Shown here piece by piece: positions 8,851-17,286 of a DNA stretch of 50,254 bases. Origin of the DNA: Tannerellaceae bacterium (GTDB taxonomy: Bacteria > Bacteroidota > Bacteroidia > Bacteroidales > Tannerellaceae); contig JAISDJ010000215.1 in the NCBI GenBank assembly GCA_031264865.1, forward strand, positions 1 to 50,254, read 5' to 3'. Under the pieces are notes generated by a model. It saw only the letters and a list, made by a program, of their open reading frames with translations. It was not told where the DNA came from and ran no database searches. Position 1 is the first letter of the stretch. The number at the start of each line of letters is the position of its first letter. The translations under genes and the position numbers were made by a program.

Positions 8851-10491
8851 TTATTTAAATAACCATGTATCATATGTTACATCATCATTTCCTCCGTATT
8901 GACTTTGGATAGACGCAATATAATTTTCGTTGTTATAAGAAATCTCATCTATGGGATACATCCATCTTCTTGATAATTTCTTATCAGGAGTTCCTATTCC
9001 ATCACCACCCTGTTGAAACGTAGGATAACCTGTTCTTAACCAGTTGTAAAAAGCTTCAAAGCTGGAGTTGCAGAAAAGAGTTACATACTTTTGAGTCAGA
9101 ATTTGCCTTATCCCTTCTTCATTATTTCCTTTATATACGACATTCGTATTATTCAGAAAATCTGCGATATTGACTGTAACATTGCCGATTGTACCTCCCA
9201 GCCGATCTCCTATTGTCAAGGTAACTCCATCTGCAAGTCCGTAAAAATCCAAAGATGCAACAATACCTTTGTCATACCACGATTTGGAGTCTCCTTCAAA
9301 CCAGTCCCGGGCTATAGCTTCTGCTATGTTAAAACACATTTCCGAATAACCTAATACAATATAAGGTTCGGCGGTAGAACCGTCCTGGGATGAAAAATAG
9401 CGTTTATAATTAATATACGAATAAGCTCCTTTATCTTCATCTGTAGTTCCTTTTGTGTCAGTTCCCGCATTCAGTTCAGCCTGGGACGTATTTGTACTGG
9501 CTCCGACATAGGCTGTAAAATCAGAAACAGACTTTCCTGCTACTCTGTATTGTGCCGGTGCGGGAGTAGCGAAAACAAACGTGCGGGGATCGTTTGTTGA
9601 TGTTGTTATATCCAGAATGGTTTTACTGATATTTGCACCATAAGTATATGACTTATTGCTAAACATTGGATAAGGATTATAAGCTGCATTATACCTGTAT
9701 AACATGTTATCGGCATTACTTTGCATAATGGGATTCTCTGACGGATTATTGATTATTTCGGCAAACTGTTCTTTTATTCTTAAATCCGGATTGTCACCGG
9801 CTCTTTTACTCATACTGATTAGTATTCTTAACCGATATGAATTTATCACCTTCTGCCATTGTAAATTGGTTAATCCGAAAATATCTCCATTTACATCTAA
9901 AGCAGCATTGGCGGATACACTATTTGCCGATTGTTTGGTAATCAGGTTGTCCATAATTTTATTTGCATCTTTCAGTAAAGCCAATACTTCCTGATAAACT
10001 TCTTTTTGAGTATCGAATCTGGGTGTCAGATTTTTCGGATTTCCAGCCTCAGAAAAAGGTATATCTCCTACACGTTGTGACAACCAGATAGCAGAATAAG
10101 CCTTATAGAATTTGGCCAAAGCAGAATATATGTTCTCATTCTCACCATATTGACGGATAGCTTCTTCTTCCAGTTTAACAGCATAGTTCAACATATCGTA
10201 GCGGTTTGTCGTATTCGTCCAATTGTAATAATTACTACCCCAGTAATATGAATAATTGCTCACATAATATTGATTGATACGCTGTGCTGCACCAAAAGCC
10301 ATTTCATCATTAGACTCGGCTGCATGTTCCCTGGTTATCATTGTAGCGGTTAAATGATTTAGTACCGATGACGGTGTAGCTCTGTCCGAAGCATTCGGGT
10401 TTAGTAGTAAATCGTCTTCGAAACACGCTGTGAAACTAATGCTGATAACTAACAGCAAGATTATTTTTTTTAAATAGTTGATGGTTTTCAT
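8851..10491 (-). CDS. SusD/RagB-type outer-membrane lipoprotein (SusD-like 2 subfamily)
   Basis: A 546-residue protein with a lipoprotein signal ending SFTAC (Cys23), followed by FEDDLLLNPNASDRATPSSVLNHLTA. The 'NPN' start and the motif AKFYKAYSAIWLSQRVGDIPFSEA are characteristic of the SusD-like 2 group, more divergent than starch-type SusD. The C-terminus has EGIRQILTQKYVTLFCNSSFEAFYNWLRTG and a final WMYPIDEISYNNENY segment, also typical of that group. It is 28 bases downstream of its SusC partner and forms a two-gene operon ended by the terminator at 8811-8839. Nothing nearby indicates the ligand. Pairs of this kind without enzymes often take up peptides or breakdown products made elsewhere, but that is inference. 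Confidence 0.9.
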   Translation of the reverse strand: MKTINYLKKIILLLVISISFTACFEDDLLLNPNASDRATPSSVLNHLTATMITREHAAESNDEMAFGAAQRINQYYVSNYSYYWGSNYYNWTNTTNRYDMLNYAVKLEEEAIRQYGENENIYSALAKFYKAYSAIWLSQRVGDIPFSEAGNPKNLTPRFDTQKEVYQEVLALLKDANKIMDNLITKQSANSVSANAALDVNGDIFGLTNLQWQKVINSYRLRILISMSKRAGDNPDLRIKEQFAEIINNPSENPIMQSNADNMLYRYNAAYNPYPMFSNKSYTYGANISKTILDITTSTNDPRTFVFATPAPAQYRVAGKSVSDFTAYVGASTNTSQAELNAGTDTKGTTDEDKGAYSYINYKRYFSSQDGSTAEPYIVLGYSEMCFNIAEAIARDWFEGDSKSWYDKGIVASLDFYGLADGVTLTIGDRLGGTIGNVTVNIADFLNNTNVVYKGNNEEGIRQILTQKYVTLFCNSSFEAFYNWLRTGYPTFQQGGDGIGTPDKKLSRRWMYPIDEISYNNENYIASIQSQYGGNDDVTYDTWLFK

Positions 10492-10519
10492 ATTTTTAAT
10501 TTTATGAATGTATGTTTAA

Positions 10520-13500
10520 TTAGAAACTAATATTCAGATTGAATCCAAAACGACGTGTGGTAGCACTTTGTAACCCGATAGAACCCTGGCTGCCTGTGGC
10601 TGTCCTGTCCGAAGAGTTGAATCCGGAGGCAAAACTATCGATATCCATGTCTTTACGCTTGGCAAAGTAAAGGAGATTACGTCCCACTAATGAAATCGTT
10701 GCTGAGCGGAAGAATCCTTTAAACGCAGTTTGAGGAAAAGTATAGCTAAGGCTCAGCTCCCTTAATTTTGCAAACGATCGGTCTATCATAAAATATTCGG
10801 TATTCCCATACAAACCGTTCGACCCCGTTATATAACTTTGTGCTGTGGTGGGTATATCATTCTTTGCGAATGAAAGTTCATCCGGATTTGTTATCTGCCC
10901 GTTTTCGAACTTTGGTGTTCCCGATACTATTTTTACCCCGTCTCCAATATAACTTGGTGTTACGTTACCGTTATCTCGCAGCGACTCCCATTCTTCATAG
11001 CGTGCTTTTCCAAAGTCCCCTTGAGCGGTCTCTATTGCTGTACCGCCATTCATTGCCTGTGCGTATACGAAGTCATATATTTTCCCTCCGATACGTCCGT
11101 CTATCTGGAAACTCAGAACGAAATTCTTGTATGAGAGCGTATTGGTTATTCCAAAAGAAAAATCAGGGTTCAGATGTCCGAGAAATCCGTTCTGTGATTC
11201 TCCGGTTGGTGCTTGATAGATCAATCCGCCGTTATGAACAATATTGCCTTCTCCGTCGCGAACCAACTTACGTCCGTATAAAGCATCCAGGCGATCCCCT
11301 TTCTCATAATTATGTCCGTTCAGGTTCAGGACTGTTTCATCACCATAGATATCTTTTAATGTTTCACGGTACGTACTCCAGTTTCCGGAGATATTCCAGT
11401 TTAATCCTTTAGGTTTTTTGAGTATGGCAGCAGACAGAGTTAATTCTAATCCTTGGTTTAACGTGGTTATACCATTTATTGCACGGTATTTATACCCGGT
11501 CGAAGGAGCTACATTCAGATTATATATCTGTGGTCCGTTTATTGTTTTGAAATAAGTGGCATCCAGACTGATACGACTATCGAACAAACGGATGTCCAGC
11601 CCTGTTTCAAAAGATTTCCTGCTGTAAGGTTCCAAGGAAGGGTTTGCTATAACATCCGAAAAATCAACAGATGGTAATCCGTTATAGTAATTGAAAAGGG
11701 TATATACATCTTGATTGGCATAAGTCGGCCCATCATAAGACGTTTCCAGTTCGGTTCCGTAACCTAATAGTCCGGTATTAAGTGATTTTCCCGTGATGGA
11801 GGAAAATGCAGATCCGATGGTTGAAGAGGTTAGGCCTCCCTTCACCTGTGCATACGAAACTCTGGCTTTCAGCATATTTATGAAATCGGGTAAGTTTAGA
11901 TATTCATTGACAATAGAGCTCAAGGAAACCGAAGGATAAAAGAATGTATTGGAACCTTTCGGCAGAGTAGAAAGATTATCTACACGGCCTGTATGGTTAA
12001 TATTGAAATAATTCCTGTAGCCAAGATCGAACGAATAATAACCGCTGTATACCTGCATGCGCGAACCGAAATTATAGTTCAACACAGGATTAACAGAGTT
12101 GGAGAAACTATACAGTCCGGGTATTACAAGCGCTTTTGTCGTTCCCCACGTAGAATGATATTTGAACAGACGCAGACTACCTCCTCCGAGAGCACTCAAA
12201 GACCAGTCGCCCAACTGTTTGTTATAATTGACTGTGATATCCGAATTGTTTTCTATCAATTTACGGTTGTCTTCGCGATAGTCGCCATACCATCCGAAAT
12301 AATACCATGGCACGTAGTCGTTCAGGTTAATCGATGGTGGCACTTCCTCTGTACGTAATTGATCCCATGTAGTTAACTGAGACCGCAGACTGATGTTCAA
12401 ATCTTTATTTACCTTATACAATAATTTCAAATGTCCGTACACATCCGTTTTATCATGCGATCTCATCCACTTCTTAGCCATATACCATGCGCTGTTCAAA
12501 CGTCCGTACTCAGGAGCGTATTGCACCAGACCGGATACACCCTGCGGTCCTTTATAAATATCTTCCAGATCCCGGATATCATAATCGGATGAACCATATA
12601 CTTTAAACATATAGGTATAACTGTTTGGCCCGTAATTTACATCTGGTATATTTGGTGTATATTGGATACTAACATTAATATTGCCTTCTATAGTCAGTTT
12701 ATTTGATAAATCATACGTACCGCCTACACTGAAATTATCACCGTTCAGCTTCGTATTAGGGAATATACCTTTCTGATATGTATGTGTATAAGACATACGC
12801 ATCGAATGGCGTGGGCCACCCATCGAAAACGCGATATTGTTCGTAGATGTTATTCCTGTCTGCACGAAATTTTCGAAATTATTCTTTCCTCTGGCCAGCC
12901 AGGGAGTTGCTGTTCTTGTCTTGTTAACAGGATCCCAAGGGCTGTCATACTGTTTAATTAATTGCCCTTCAAAACGAGGACCCCATTCCGGCAGACGTTG
13001 GTTATTGTCATACAATATATCGCCGTAGCTATAGCGAAAACCCGTTCCCCGCCCGTATTCATACTGACTTTCGGGCATTGTTATAAAACCACTTTCCAAT
13101 TGGTTCGTACTGTTGAATTCTATCAGCCAGTCTTTACCAAGAGATTCCCCATTTCCTGTTTTCAACCCTTTTTTAGTAGTGATAACCACAGCTCCGTTTA
13201 TACCTCTCGATCCGTATAGAGCAGCAGCGTTGGGACCTTTCAATACAGAATAGCTTTCGATGTCGTCCGGGCTGATATTCCATGTATCCGAGTTGATAGG
13301 TACTCCATCTACTACAAATAACAGATCTTTGCTACCACGCAAAACAATTTGCGGACGACCCAGAAGCTCGGTATTGGCTCCAATGGATAATCCGGCTACT
13401 TTCCCAGCCAGGGCATTCACAGGATTAGCATCCCTGACTTTGTTTACAGCATCTCCTTTGACCTCTTGTACCGAGTAGCCCAGCCTCCTTACTTCCTTTT

Positions 13501-13867
13501 TGATACCCATTGCCGTTACAACTACTTCGTTTAATAAGGTGTTCGAACCTTTAAGATCAACATCCAGAGTATACACCTGTCTTTCTTTCAGAACAATATT
13601 CTTAAATTCGGCTTCTTCACAGCCAATATAGGTTACTCCTATTGTATACGCTACTCCCGCTTTCAGGTTTTTAATGGAATAATCTCCATTTTCATCTGTA
13701 ACGGTGCCTGTAGCTTCTCCAGAGGCAGATGTAATCCGAATAAGAGCGCTGATCAGCTCTTCATTGTTAGAAATTATTTTCCCCTTAATCTCAGCCGATG
13801 ATTCCTGAGCCATGACTGTGAGATTAAAAAAAAGAAGGAATAATAATGCAAGATAAAATGTTTTCAT
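10520..13867 (-). CDS. SusC/RagA family TonB-linked outer-membrane channel (orphan pair)
   Basis: A 1115-residue protein with a signal peptide (LALLFLLFFNLTVMAQ) and a carboxypeptidase-regulatory-like domain (about 25-105, ending TLLNEVVVTAMGIKKEVR). The plug domain shows SVLKGPNAAALYGSRGINGAVVITTKKG, the canonical SusC signature, given here as one motif. A long beta barrel ends in RRFGFNLNISF. The 'VVVTAMGIKKEVRRLGYSVQEV' type of N-terminal plug is the one normally paired with SusD-like 2 proteins, consistent with the next gene. It is the first gene of a two-gene operon with no glycoside hydrolase, sulfatase or peptidase attached. A TAnnTTTG box lies upstream at 13895-13902. The transported substrate cannot be named from the sequence. 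Confidence 0.92.
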   Translation of the reverse strand: MKTFYLALLFLLFFNLTVMAQESSAEIKGKIISNNEELISALIRITSASGEATGTVTDENGDYSIKNLKAGVAYTIGVTYIGCEEAEFKNIVLKERQVYTLDVDLKGSNTLLNEVVVTAMGIKKEVRRLGYSVQEVKGDAVNKVRDANPVNALAGKVAGLSIGANTELLGRPQIVLRGSKDLLFVVDGVPINSDTWNISPDDIESYSVLKGPNAAALYGSRGINGAVVITTKKGLKTGNGESLGKDWLIEFNSTNQLESGFITMPESQYEYGRGTGFRYSYGDILYDNNQRLPEWGPRFEGQLIKQYDSPWDPVNKTRTATPWLARGKNNFENFVQTGITSTNNIAFSMGGPRHSMRMSYTHTYQKGIFPNTKLNGDNFSVGGTYDLSNKLTIEGNINVSIQYTPNIPDVNYGPNSYTYMFKVYGSSDYDIRDLEDIYKGPQGVSGLVQYAPEYGRLNSAWYMAKKWMRSHDKTDVYGHLKLLYKVNKDLNISLRSQLTTWDQLRTEEVPPSINLNDYVPWYYFGWYGDYREDNRKLIENNSDITVNYNKQLGDWSLSALGGGSLRLFKYHSTWGTTKALVIPGLYSFSNSVNPVLNYNFGSRMQVYSGYYSFDLGYRNYFNINHTGRVDNLSTLPKGSNTFFYPSVSLSSIVNEYLNLPDFINMLKARVSYAQVKGGLTSSTIGSAFSSITGKSLNTGLLGYGTELETSYDGPTYANQDVYTLFNYYNGLPSVDFSDVIANPSLEPYSRKSFETGLDIRLFDSRISLDATYFKTINGPQIYNLNVAPSTGYKYRAINGITTLNQGLELTLSAAILKKPKGLNWNISGNWSTYRETLKDIYGDETVLNLNGHNYEKGDRLDALYGRKLVRDGEGNIVHNGGLIYQAPTGESQNGFLGHLNPDFSFGITNTLSYKNFVLSFQIDGRIGGKIYDFVYAQAMNGGTAIETAQGDFGKARYEEWESLRDNGNVTPSYIGDGVKIVSGTPKFENGQITNPDELSFAKNDIPTTAQSYITGSNGLYGNTEYFMIDRSFAKLRELSLSYTFPQTAFKGFFRSATISLVGRNLLYFAKRKDMDIDSFASGFNSSDRTATGSQGSIGLQSATTRRFGFNLNISF

Positions 13868-13894
13868 CAGTTATTTATATTTATGATTTCGGTC

Positions 13895-13902
13895 CAAAAT
13901 TA
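13895..13902 (-). promoter_or_regulatory. Candidate -7 promoter element of the orphan SusC/SusD operon
   Basis: TAATTTTG on the minus strand matches TAnnTTTG, 28 bases upstream of the SusC ATG. Confidence 0.45.
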
Positions 13903-14032
13903 TCTATTGATTGTTACTATACTGTTACATGAATTTTAATAAAATATATCTTTTGTGTTAAGAGCTTGTTTAAATTTTATTCAATAATATAGAATATAGA
14001 GAGTATTATTTCGATTATACTATTTTTTTGTC

Positions 14033-14040
14033 TATATTTG
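14033..14040 (+). promoter_or_regulatory. Candidate -7 promoter element for the small ORF and ABC transporter genes
   Basis: TATATTTG on the plus strand matches TAnnTTTG. It would give a leader of roughly 245 bases ahead of the ABC ATPase gene, or about 70 bases ahead of the 36-codon ORF. Confidence 0.4.
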
Positions 14041-14114
14041 ACGCATCCTTCACTTTTCATATCAACGAAAAACTCATAATATTTATTTAATAATTTAAAA
14101 CAATAGGGCAATAT

Positions 14115-14225
14115 ATGAATCAATATTTTCATAAAAATTTATATACGATCGTATTTAGTTCATACGGAAGGATAAGTTCAGGAAACAATCTATCCAACAA
14201 ACTAAGTAATGAATCTTTAAAATAG
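14115..14225 (+). CDS. Possible small ORF (36 residues) preceding the ABC transporter
   Basis: The frame runs from ATG 14115-14117 to TAG 14223-14225, with an AGGG stretch about 7 bases before the ATG as a possible ribosome site. The product has a hydrophobic/aromatic N-terminal half (YFHKNLYTIVFSSYG) and a Ser/Asn-rich C-terminal half (SSGNNLSNKLSNESLK). It contains no Cys and no Gly-Gly cleavage motif. It sits between a plus-strand promoter box and an ABC exporter of the bacteriocin-immunity type, so an exported peptide or leader peptide is imaginable. An ORF this short in AT-rich DNA can occur by chance. I do not recognise it. Confidence 0.25.
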   Translation: MNQYFHKNLYTIVFSSYGRISSGNNLSNKLSNESLK

Positions 14226-14291
14226 TTATTGCATAGGAATCCGATTTACTTATTTATATTGATACTATGAAACTCATAAAATAATAATAAA

Positions 14292-15011
14292 ATGAATCTA
14301 CTGGAAACGATAAATTTGAATTTTAATTATGGTAAACAACAGGTATTAAATAATATATGCCTGAAAATACCTCGAGGGAGCATCTATGGTTATTTAGGAA
14401 AAAATGGAGCTGGAAAGTCTACTACAATAAAGCTTTTACTTGGTCTGGAAAAGACGCCAATAGGTACAGTGTACTTCGACAATAAAGAGTTTAACGCAAA
14501 TAGACAAAGTATTCTTTTTAACACTGGATGTTTGATAGAAACACCTTCTTTTTATGAAAACCTGAGTGCTCATGAAAATTTGAAATACCTGAATATATTA
14601 TATAAATGTGGAGAACAGCGAATTCAATATGTCTTAGAAATAGTTAGGTTGACAAAGGATCAGAATAAAAAAGTTAAGTATTTCTCAACAGGCATGAAAC
14701 AACGTTTGGGTATAGCAATGGCAATGCTGCATAATCCCAAATTACTCATATTGGATGAACCTCTCAATGGGCTTGACCCGGAAGGTGTTTATGAAATGAG
14801 GGAATTAATGATTGAATTACAGAATGAGGGGAAAACAATATTTCTTTCCAGTCATATTTTATCTGAAGTAGAGAAAATATGTACTCATATTGGTATTTTA
14901 AATGATGGGAAACTATTATTCCAGGGAGAAATCGACAGTTTATTGTCTGATCATGCACAGGAAAGTAATTTGGAATCTGCCTTTTTAAATCTAACAACTA
15001 AAATACAATGA
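14292..15011 (+). CDS. ABC transporter ATP-binding protein (bacitracin/lantibiotic-export type)
   Basis: A 239-residue single ATPase domain. Walker A is GKNGAGKST (about residues 36-44). The signature is the variant STGMKQRLG (about 133-141) rather than LSGGQ. Walker B is LLILDEP (about 150-156) and the H-loop is SSHIL. The STGMKQ signature and the short C-terminal tail are typical of BcrA/EpiF-like ATPases that pair with an ABC-2 permease to export or resist peptide antibiotics, or to move lipids and drugs. The stop codon overlaps the start of the permease gene by 4 bases (ATGA), showing translational coupling. No two-component regulator is adjacent. The family call is firm; the cargo is unknown. 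Confidence 0.9.
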   Translation: MNLLETINLNFNYGKQQVLNNICLKIPRGSIYGYLGKNGAGKSTTIKLLLGLEKTPIGTVYFDNKEFNANRQSILFNTGCLIETPSFYENLSAHENLKYLNILYKCGEQRIQYVLEIVRLTKDQNKKVKYFSTGMKQRLGIAMAMLHNPKLLILDEPLNGLDPEGVYEMRELMIELQNEGKTIFLSSHILSEVEKICTHIGILNDGKLLFQGEIDSLLSDHAQESNLESAFLNLTTKIQ

Positions 15012-15790
15012 ATCAAATTTCTTTTTTTTCAATACTTACAAGTGAATACTTTAAAATACGATATAATACAGGTGTTTGGTTAATGCTCTTTTTCCCCCTG
15101 TTAGTAACCATAGGAGTTGATCTGTATATATTGGATGATGCCAGCCATGAAATAGTAAATGGTTCTGTAACATTTGATTATAATCCTTGGCTGTTTATTC
15201 TGGGGCGATACATCTTTCAGTTGTATTCTATATTATATCCTATCCTGGTTGCTATTTTTTGTTATTCATTGTGCGATATGGAATACAAAAATAATGGATT
15301 CAAACTGTTATTTACTTTACCTGTAAATAAGAGGATGGTCTATTTTGCAAAACTTCTTGTTTTGTTGGAAATCATACTTTTTTCTGTCTGTATTGCTTAT
15401 CTGTTATTTTTGCTCTCAGGATATTCAATGAGCTATATTTTACCTGGTTATAGGTTTCAGGATTATGATTTCAGGCAAACTGTCTTTATTTATTTCGGCA
15501 CTTTATATATAGGAATAATTGCCCTTTGTATGATCCAATATGCCTTAAGTTTATTATTTAAAAGCTTTGTTATTCCTGTTGGCTTAGCGTGTATGGGAAC
15601 TATGTTTTGTATGATCGCACAACGTTGGAAATATATCGATTTCATACCTTATAATATTGGCTGGAAATCACTCAATGGCTTCTACGCAGAATCAACAGTA
15701 TTTATTTCTAATTACGAGTATACGAATATGATTTATATATTGGTATTTATTCTTATTTGTTACTATTTATTTCTGAGAATAAAAATATAA
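15008..15790 (+). CDS. ABC-2 type permease, partner of the upstream ATPase
   Basis: A 260-residue integral membrane protein with about six transmembrane segments, for example VWLMLFFPLLVTIGVDLYIL, LYPILVAIFCYSLCDMEY and a C-terminal MIYILVFILICYYLFLRI. An early cytoplasmic 'TSEYFKIRYNTGVWLML' stretch is typical of lantibiotic-immunity permeases such as the MutE/EpiE/BcrB group. A soluble exchange region, KNNGFKLLFTLPVNKRMVYFAK, follows the second helix pair, as in that family. It overlaps the ATPase gene by 4 bases. It probably forms a two-subunit exporter in the inner membrane for self-protection or antimicrobial-peptide resistance. The next gene is convergent, with a structured repeat array between them. 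Confidence 0.85.
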   Translation: MNQISFFSILTSEYFKIRYNTGVWLMLFFPLLVTIGVDLYILDDASHEIVNGSVTFDYNPWLFILGRYIFQLYSILYPILVAIFCYSLCDMEYKNNGFKLLFTLPVNKRMVYFAKLLVLLEIILFSVCIAYLLFLLSGYSMSYILPGYRFQDYDFRQTVFIYFGTLYIGIIALCMIQYALSLLFKSFVIPVGLACMGTMFCMIAQRWKYIDFIPYNIGWKSLNGFYAESTVFISNYEYTNMIYILVFILICYYLFLRIKI

Positions 15791-15862
15791 ATAAGCGTTC
15801 AAACCTAAATAGCTTTTCACTGATAGAGTTCTTTAGAGAATGTTTCAAATCCTGTAAAAAAT

Positions 15863-15972
15863 CATTGTAATGTCTTGAGAAAACCATAACAATGTCTTGT
15901 AAAAATCATTGTTATGGTTTTATAAAAGCATCGTAATGTTTTCCTCAAGACATTACAATCTTTTTTTCATAA
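15863..15972. repeat. 22-bp-period palindromic array 1 (five cores)
   Basis: Five 10-bp cores begin at 15863, 15885, 15907, 15929 and 15951, exactly 22 bases apart: CATTGTAATG, CATAACAATG, CATTGTTATG, CATCGTAATG, CATTACAATC. They are joined by 12-bp spacers of the form TCTTGnnAAAAn or its complement. The array folds as nested hairpins: 15864-15884 pairs with 15938-15959 (one bulged base), and 15880-15894 pairs perfectly with 15907-15921. It ends in a run of seven T. It lies between the convergent permease and aminotransferase genes, so it may also serve as a bidirectional terminator. A sister array with the same geometry is at 48985-49094. Confidence 0.8.
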
Positions 15973-16012
15973 CTTCCTTCCATATCCTTCACCAATCGCC
16001 GGAAACCCTTTT

Positions 16013-17206
16013 TTATTTCAAAACAGCCAATGCTTTCTTGATGCGGCTGATAGCTTCTACTAAGTTTTCGTCGGAAGTAGCGTATGAGAAACGGAGGCAT
16101 TTGGGCGCTCCGAAAGCGGCTCCGCCAACGGTGGCTACATGACCTACTTCTAACAGGTACATGGCGAGGTCGGCAGCATTTTCAATCTTTCTGTTGCCGG
16201 CGCTTTTCCCGAAGTAATGATCCAATTCGGGGAATAAGTAGAAAGCGCCTTGTGGAACGCTGATCTTGATTCCCGGAATATCCCGGCATAACTTAATTAC
16301 CAAGTCACGACGACGAAGGAATGCTTCACGCATTTCGGCCACACATTCTTGAGGGCCGTTGAACGCTGCTACAGAAGCCTTCTGTGCGATCGAACAGGGC
16401 CCGGAAGTATATTGTCCTTGTAATTTATTACACGCTTTGGCAATCCATAAAGGGGCGGCGATAAAACCAATGCGCCAACCTGTCATGGCATATGCTTTCG
16501 ATACGCCGTTGATTACTACTACGCGGTCTTTGATTGTATCGAATTGGGCAATGCTTTCATGTTTCCCGATATAGTTGATATGCTCGTAAATTTCGTCGGC
16601 CAATACAATTACACTGGGATGTTTAGCCAATATGTCGGCTAAGCCCTTCAACTCTTCTTTACCGTAAACACTGCCGGTAGGATTGGAAGGTGAACAAAGA
16701 ATCAATGCTTTCGTCTTTGGAGTAATTGCTTTTTCAAGCTGTGCAGGGGTAATCTTAAAATCTTGTTCGATGCCTGCTTCAATAATCACGTTTGTTCCTT
16801 CGGCTAATTTTACCATTTCAACATAACTTACCCAGTAAGGGGCAGGAACAATCACTTCATCACCCGGTCCAACAATACTCAACAATGTATTACATACGGA
16901 TTGTTTGGCTCCACCGGATACGATAATCTGGTCGGTTGTATATTCCAGGTCATTTTCGCGTTTCAATTTATCTACAATAGCCTTTCGAAGATCCATATAT
17001 CCCGGTACGGGTGAATAGAAAGAGAAATTGTCGTCAATCGCTTTCTTTGCCGCATCTTTAATATGGCTTGGCGTGAAGAAATCAGGTTCTCCTACACTCA
17101 GGTTGATAACATCGATGCCCTGAGCTTTCAGCTCATTACTTTTTTGCGACATAGCCAGTGTTTCCGAAGGAGATAAACTTGCTAAACGTTCTGAAACTTG
17201 TGTCAT
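16013..17206 (-). CDS. Pyridoxal-phosphate aminotransferase, class I (aspartate aminotransferase type)
   Basis: A 397-residue cytosolic fold-type I aminotransferase. Visible motifs are PSNPTG (173-178), ADEIYE with the PLP-pyridine-binding Asp at 204, and SKAYAMTGWRIG with the Schiff-base Lys at 237. RFSYATS near the C-terminus carries the carboxylate-binding Arg. The N-terminal 'LAMSQKSNELKAQGIDVINLSVGEPDF' resembles Thermus-type (I-gamma) aspartate aminotransferases. Expected reaction: L-aspartate plus 2-oxoglutarate to oxaloacetate plus L-glutamate, though related enzymes also accept aromatic or prephenate substrates. It is transcribed alone from a good promoter at 17245-17276. The start MTQVSERLA is the only sensible one. 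Confidence 0.88.
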   Translation of the reverse strand: MTQVSERLASLSPSETLAMSQKSNELKAQGIDVINLSVGEPDFFTPSHIKDAAKKAIDDNFSFYSPVPGYMDLRKAIVDKLKRENDLEYTTDQIIVSGGAKQSVCNTLLSIVGPGDEVIVPAPYWVSYVEMVKLAEGTNVIIEAGIEQDFKITPAQLEKAITPKTKALILCSPSNPTGSVYGKEELKGLADILAKHPSVIVLADEIYEHINYIGKHESIAQFDTIKDRVVVINGVSKAYAMTGWRIGFIAAPLWIAKACNKLQGQYTSGPCSIAQKASVAAFNGPQECVAEMREAFLRRRDLVIKLCRDIPGIKISVPQGAFYLFPELDHYFGKSAGNRKIENAADLAMYLLEVGHVATVGGAAFGAPKCLRFSYATSDENLVEAISRIKKALAVLK

Positions 17207-17244
17207 GACTTTAGTTTTGTATAGTTATTTTTATATTGATACAA

Positions 17245-17276
17245 CAAAATTAGACAATAAGCAGAGAATACACAAC
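17245..17276 (-). promoter_or_regulatory. Promoter of the aminotransferase gene (-7 and -33 boxes)
   Basis: On the minus strand the -7 box is TAATTTTG (17245-17252). A GTTG at 17273-17276 matches three of four bases of the TTTG -33 box, with a 20-base gap. This is a good Bacteroides-type promoter 39 bases ahead of the ATG. Confidence 0.55.
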
Positions 17277-17286
17277 AATTTGTCAC

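Larger units (their letters stand above)
13868..14291. other. 424-bp AT-rich divergent intergenic region
   Basis: This lies between the leftward SusC gene and the rightward ABC transporter operon. It holds one promoter-like box on each strand (13895-13902 minus, 14033-14040 plus) and a 36-codon ORF (14115-14225). A second 5-codon ATG reading frame starts at 14264. No RNA gene or repeat is evident. Confidence 0.6.

Noticed and set aside
10840-11412. 190-codon plus-strand ORF inside the second SusC gene
   Set aside because: Antisense shadow; Ser/Arg/Leu-rich with no recognisable fold.
15863-15972. Array 1 as a CRISPR
   Set aside because: Units are 22 bp with 12-base spacers that resemble each other and alternate in orientation; no cas genes are nearby.
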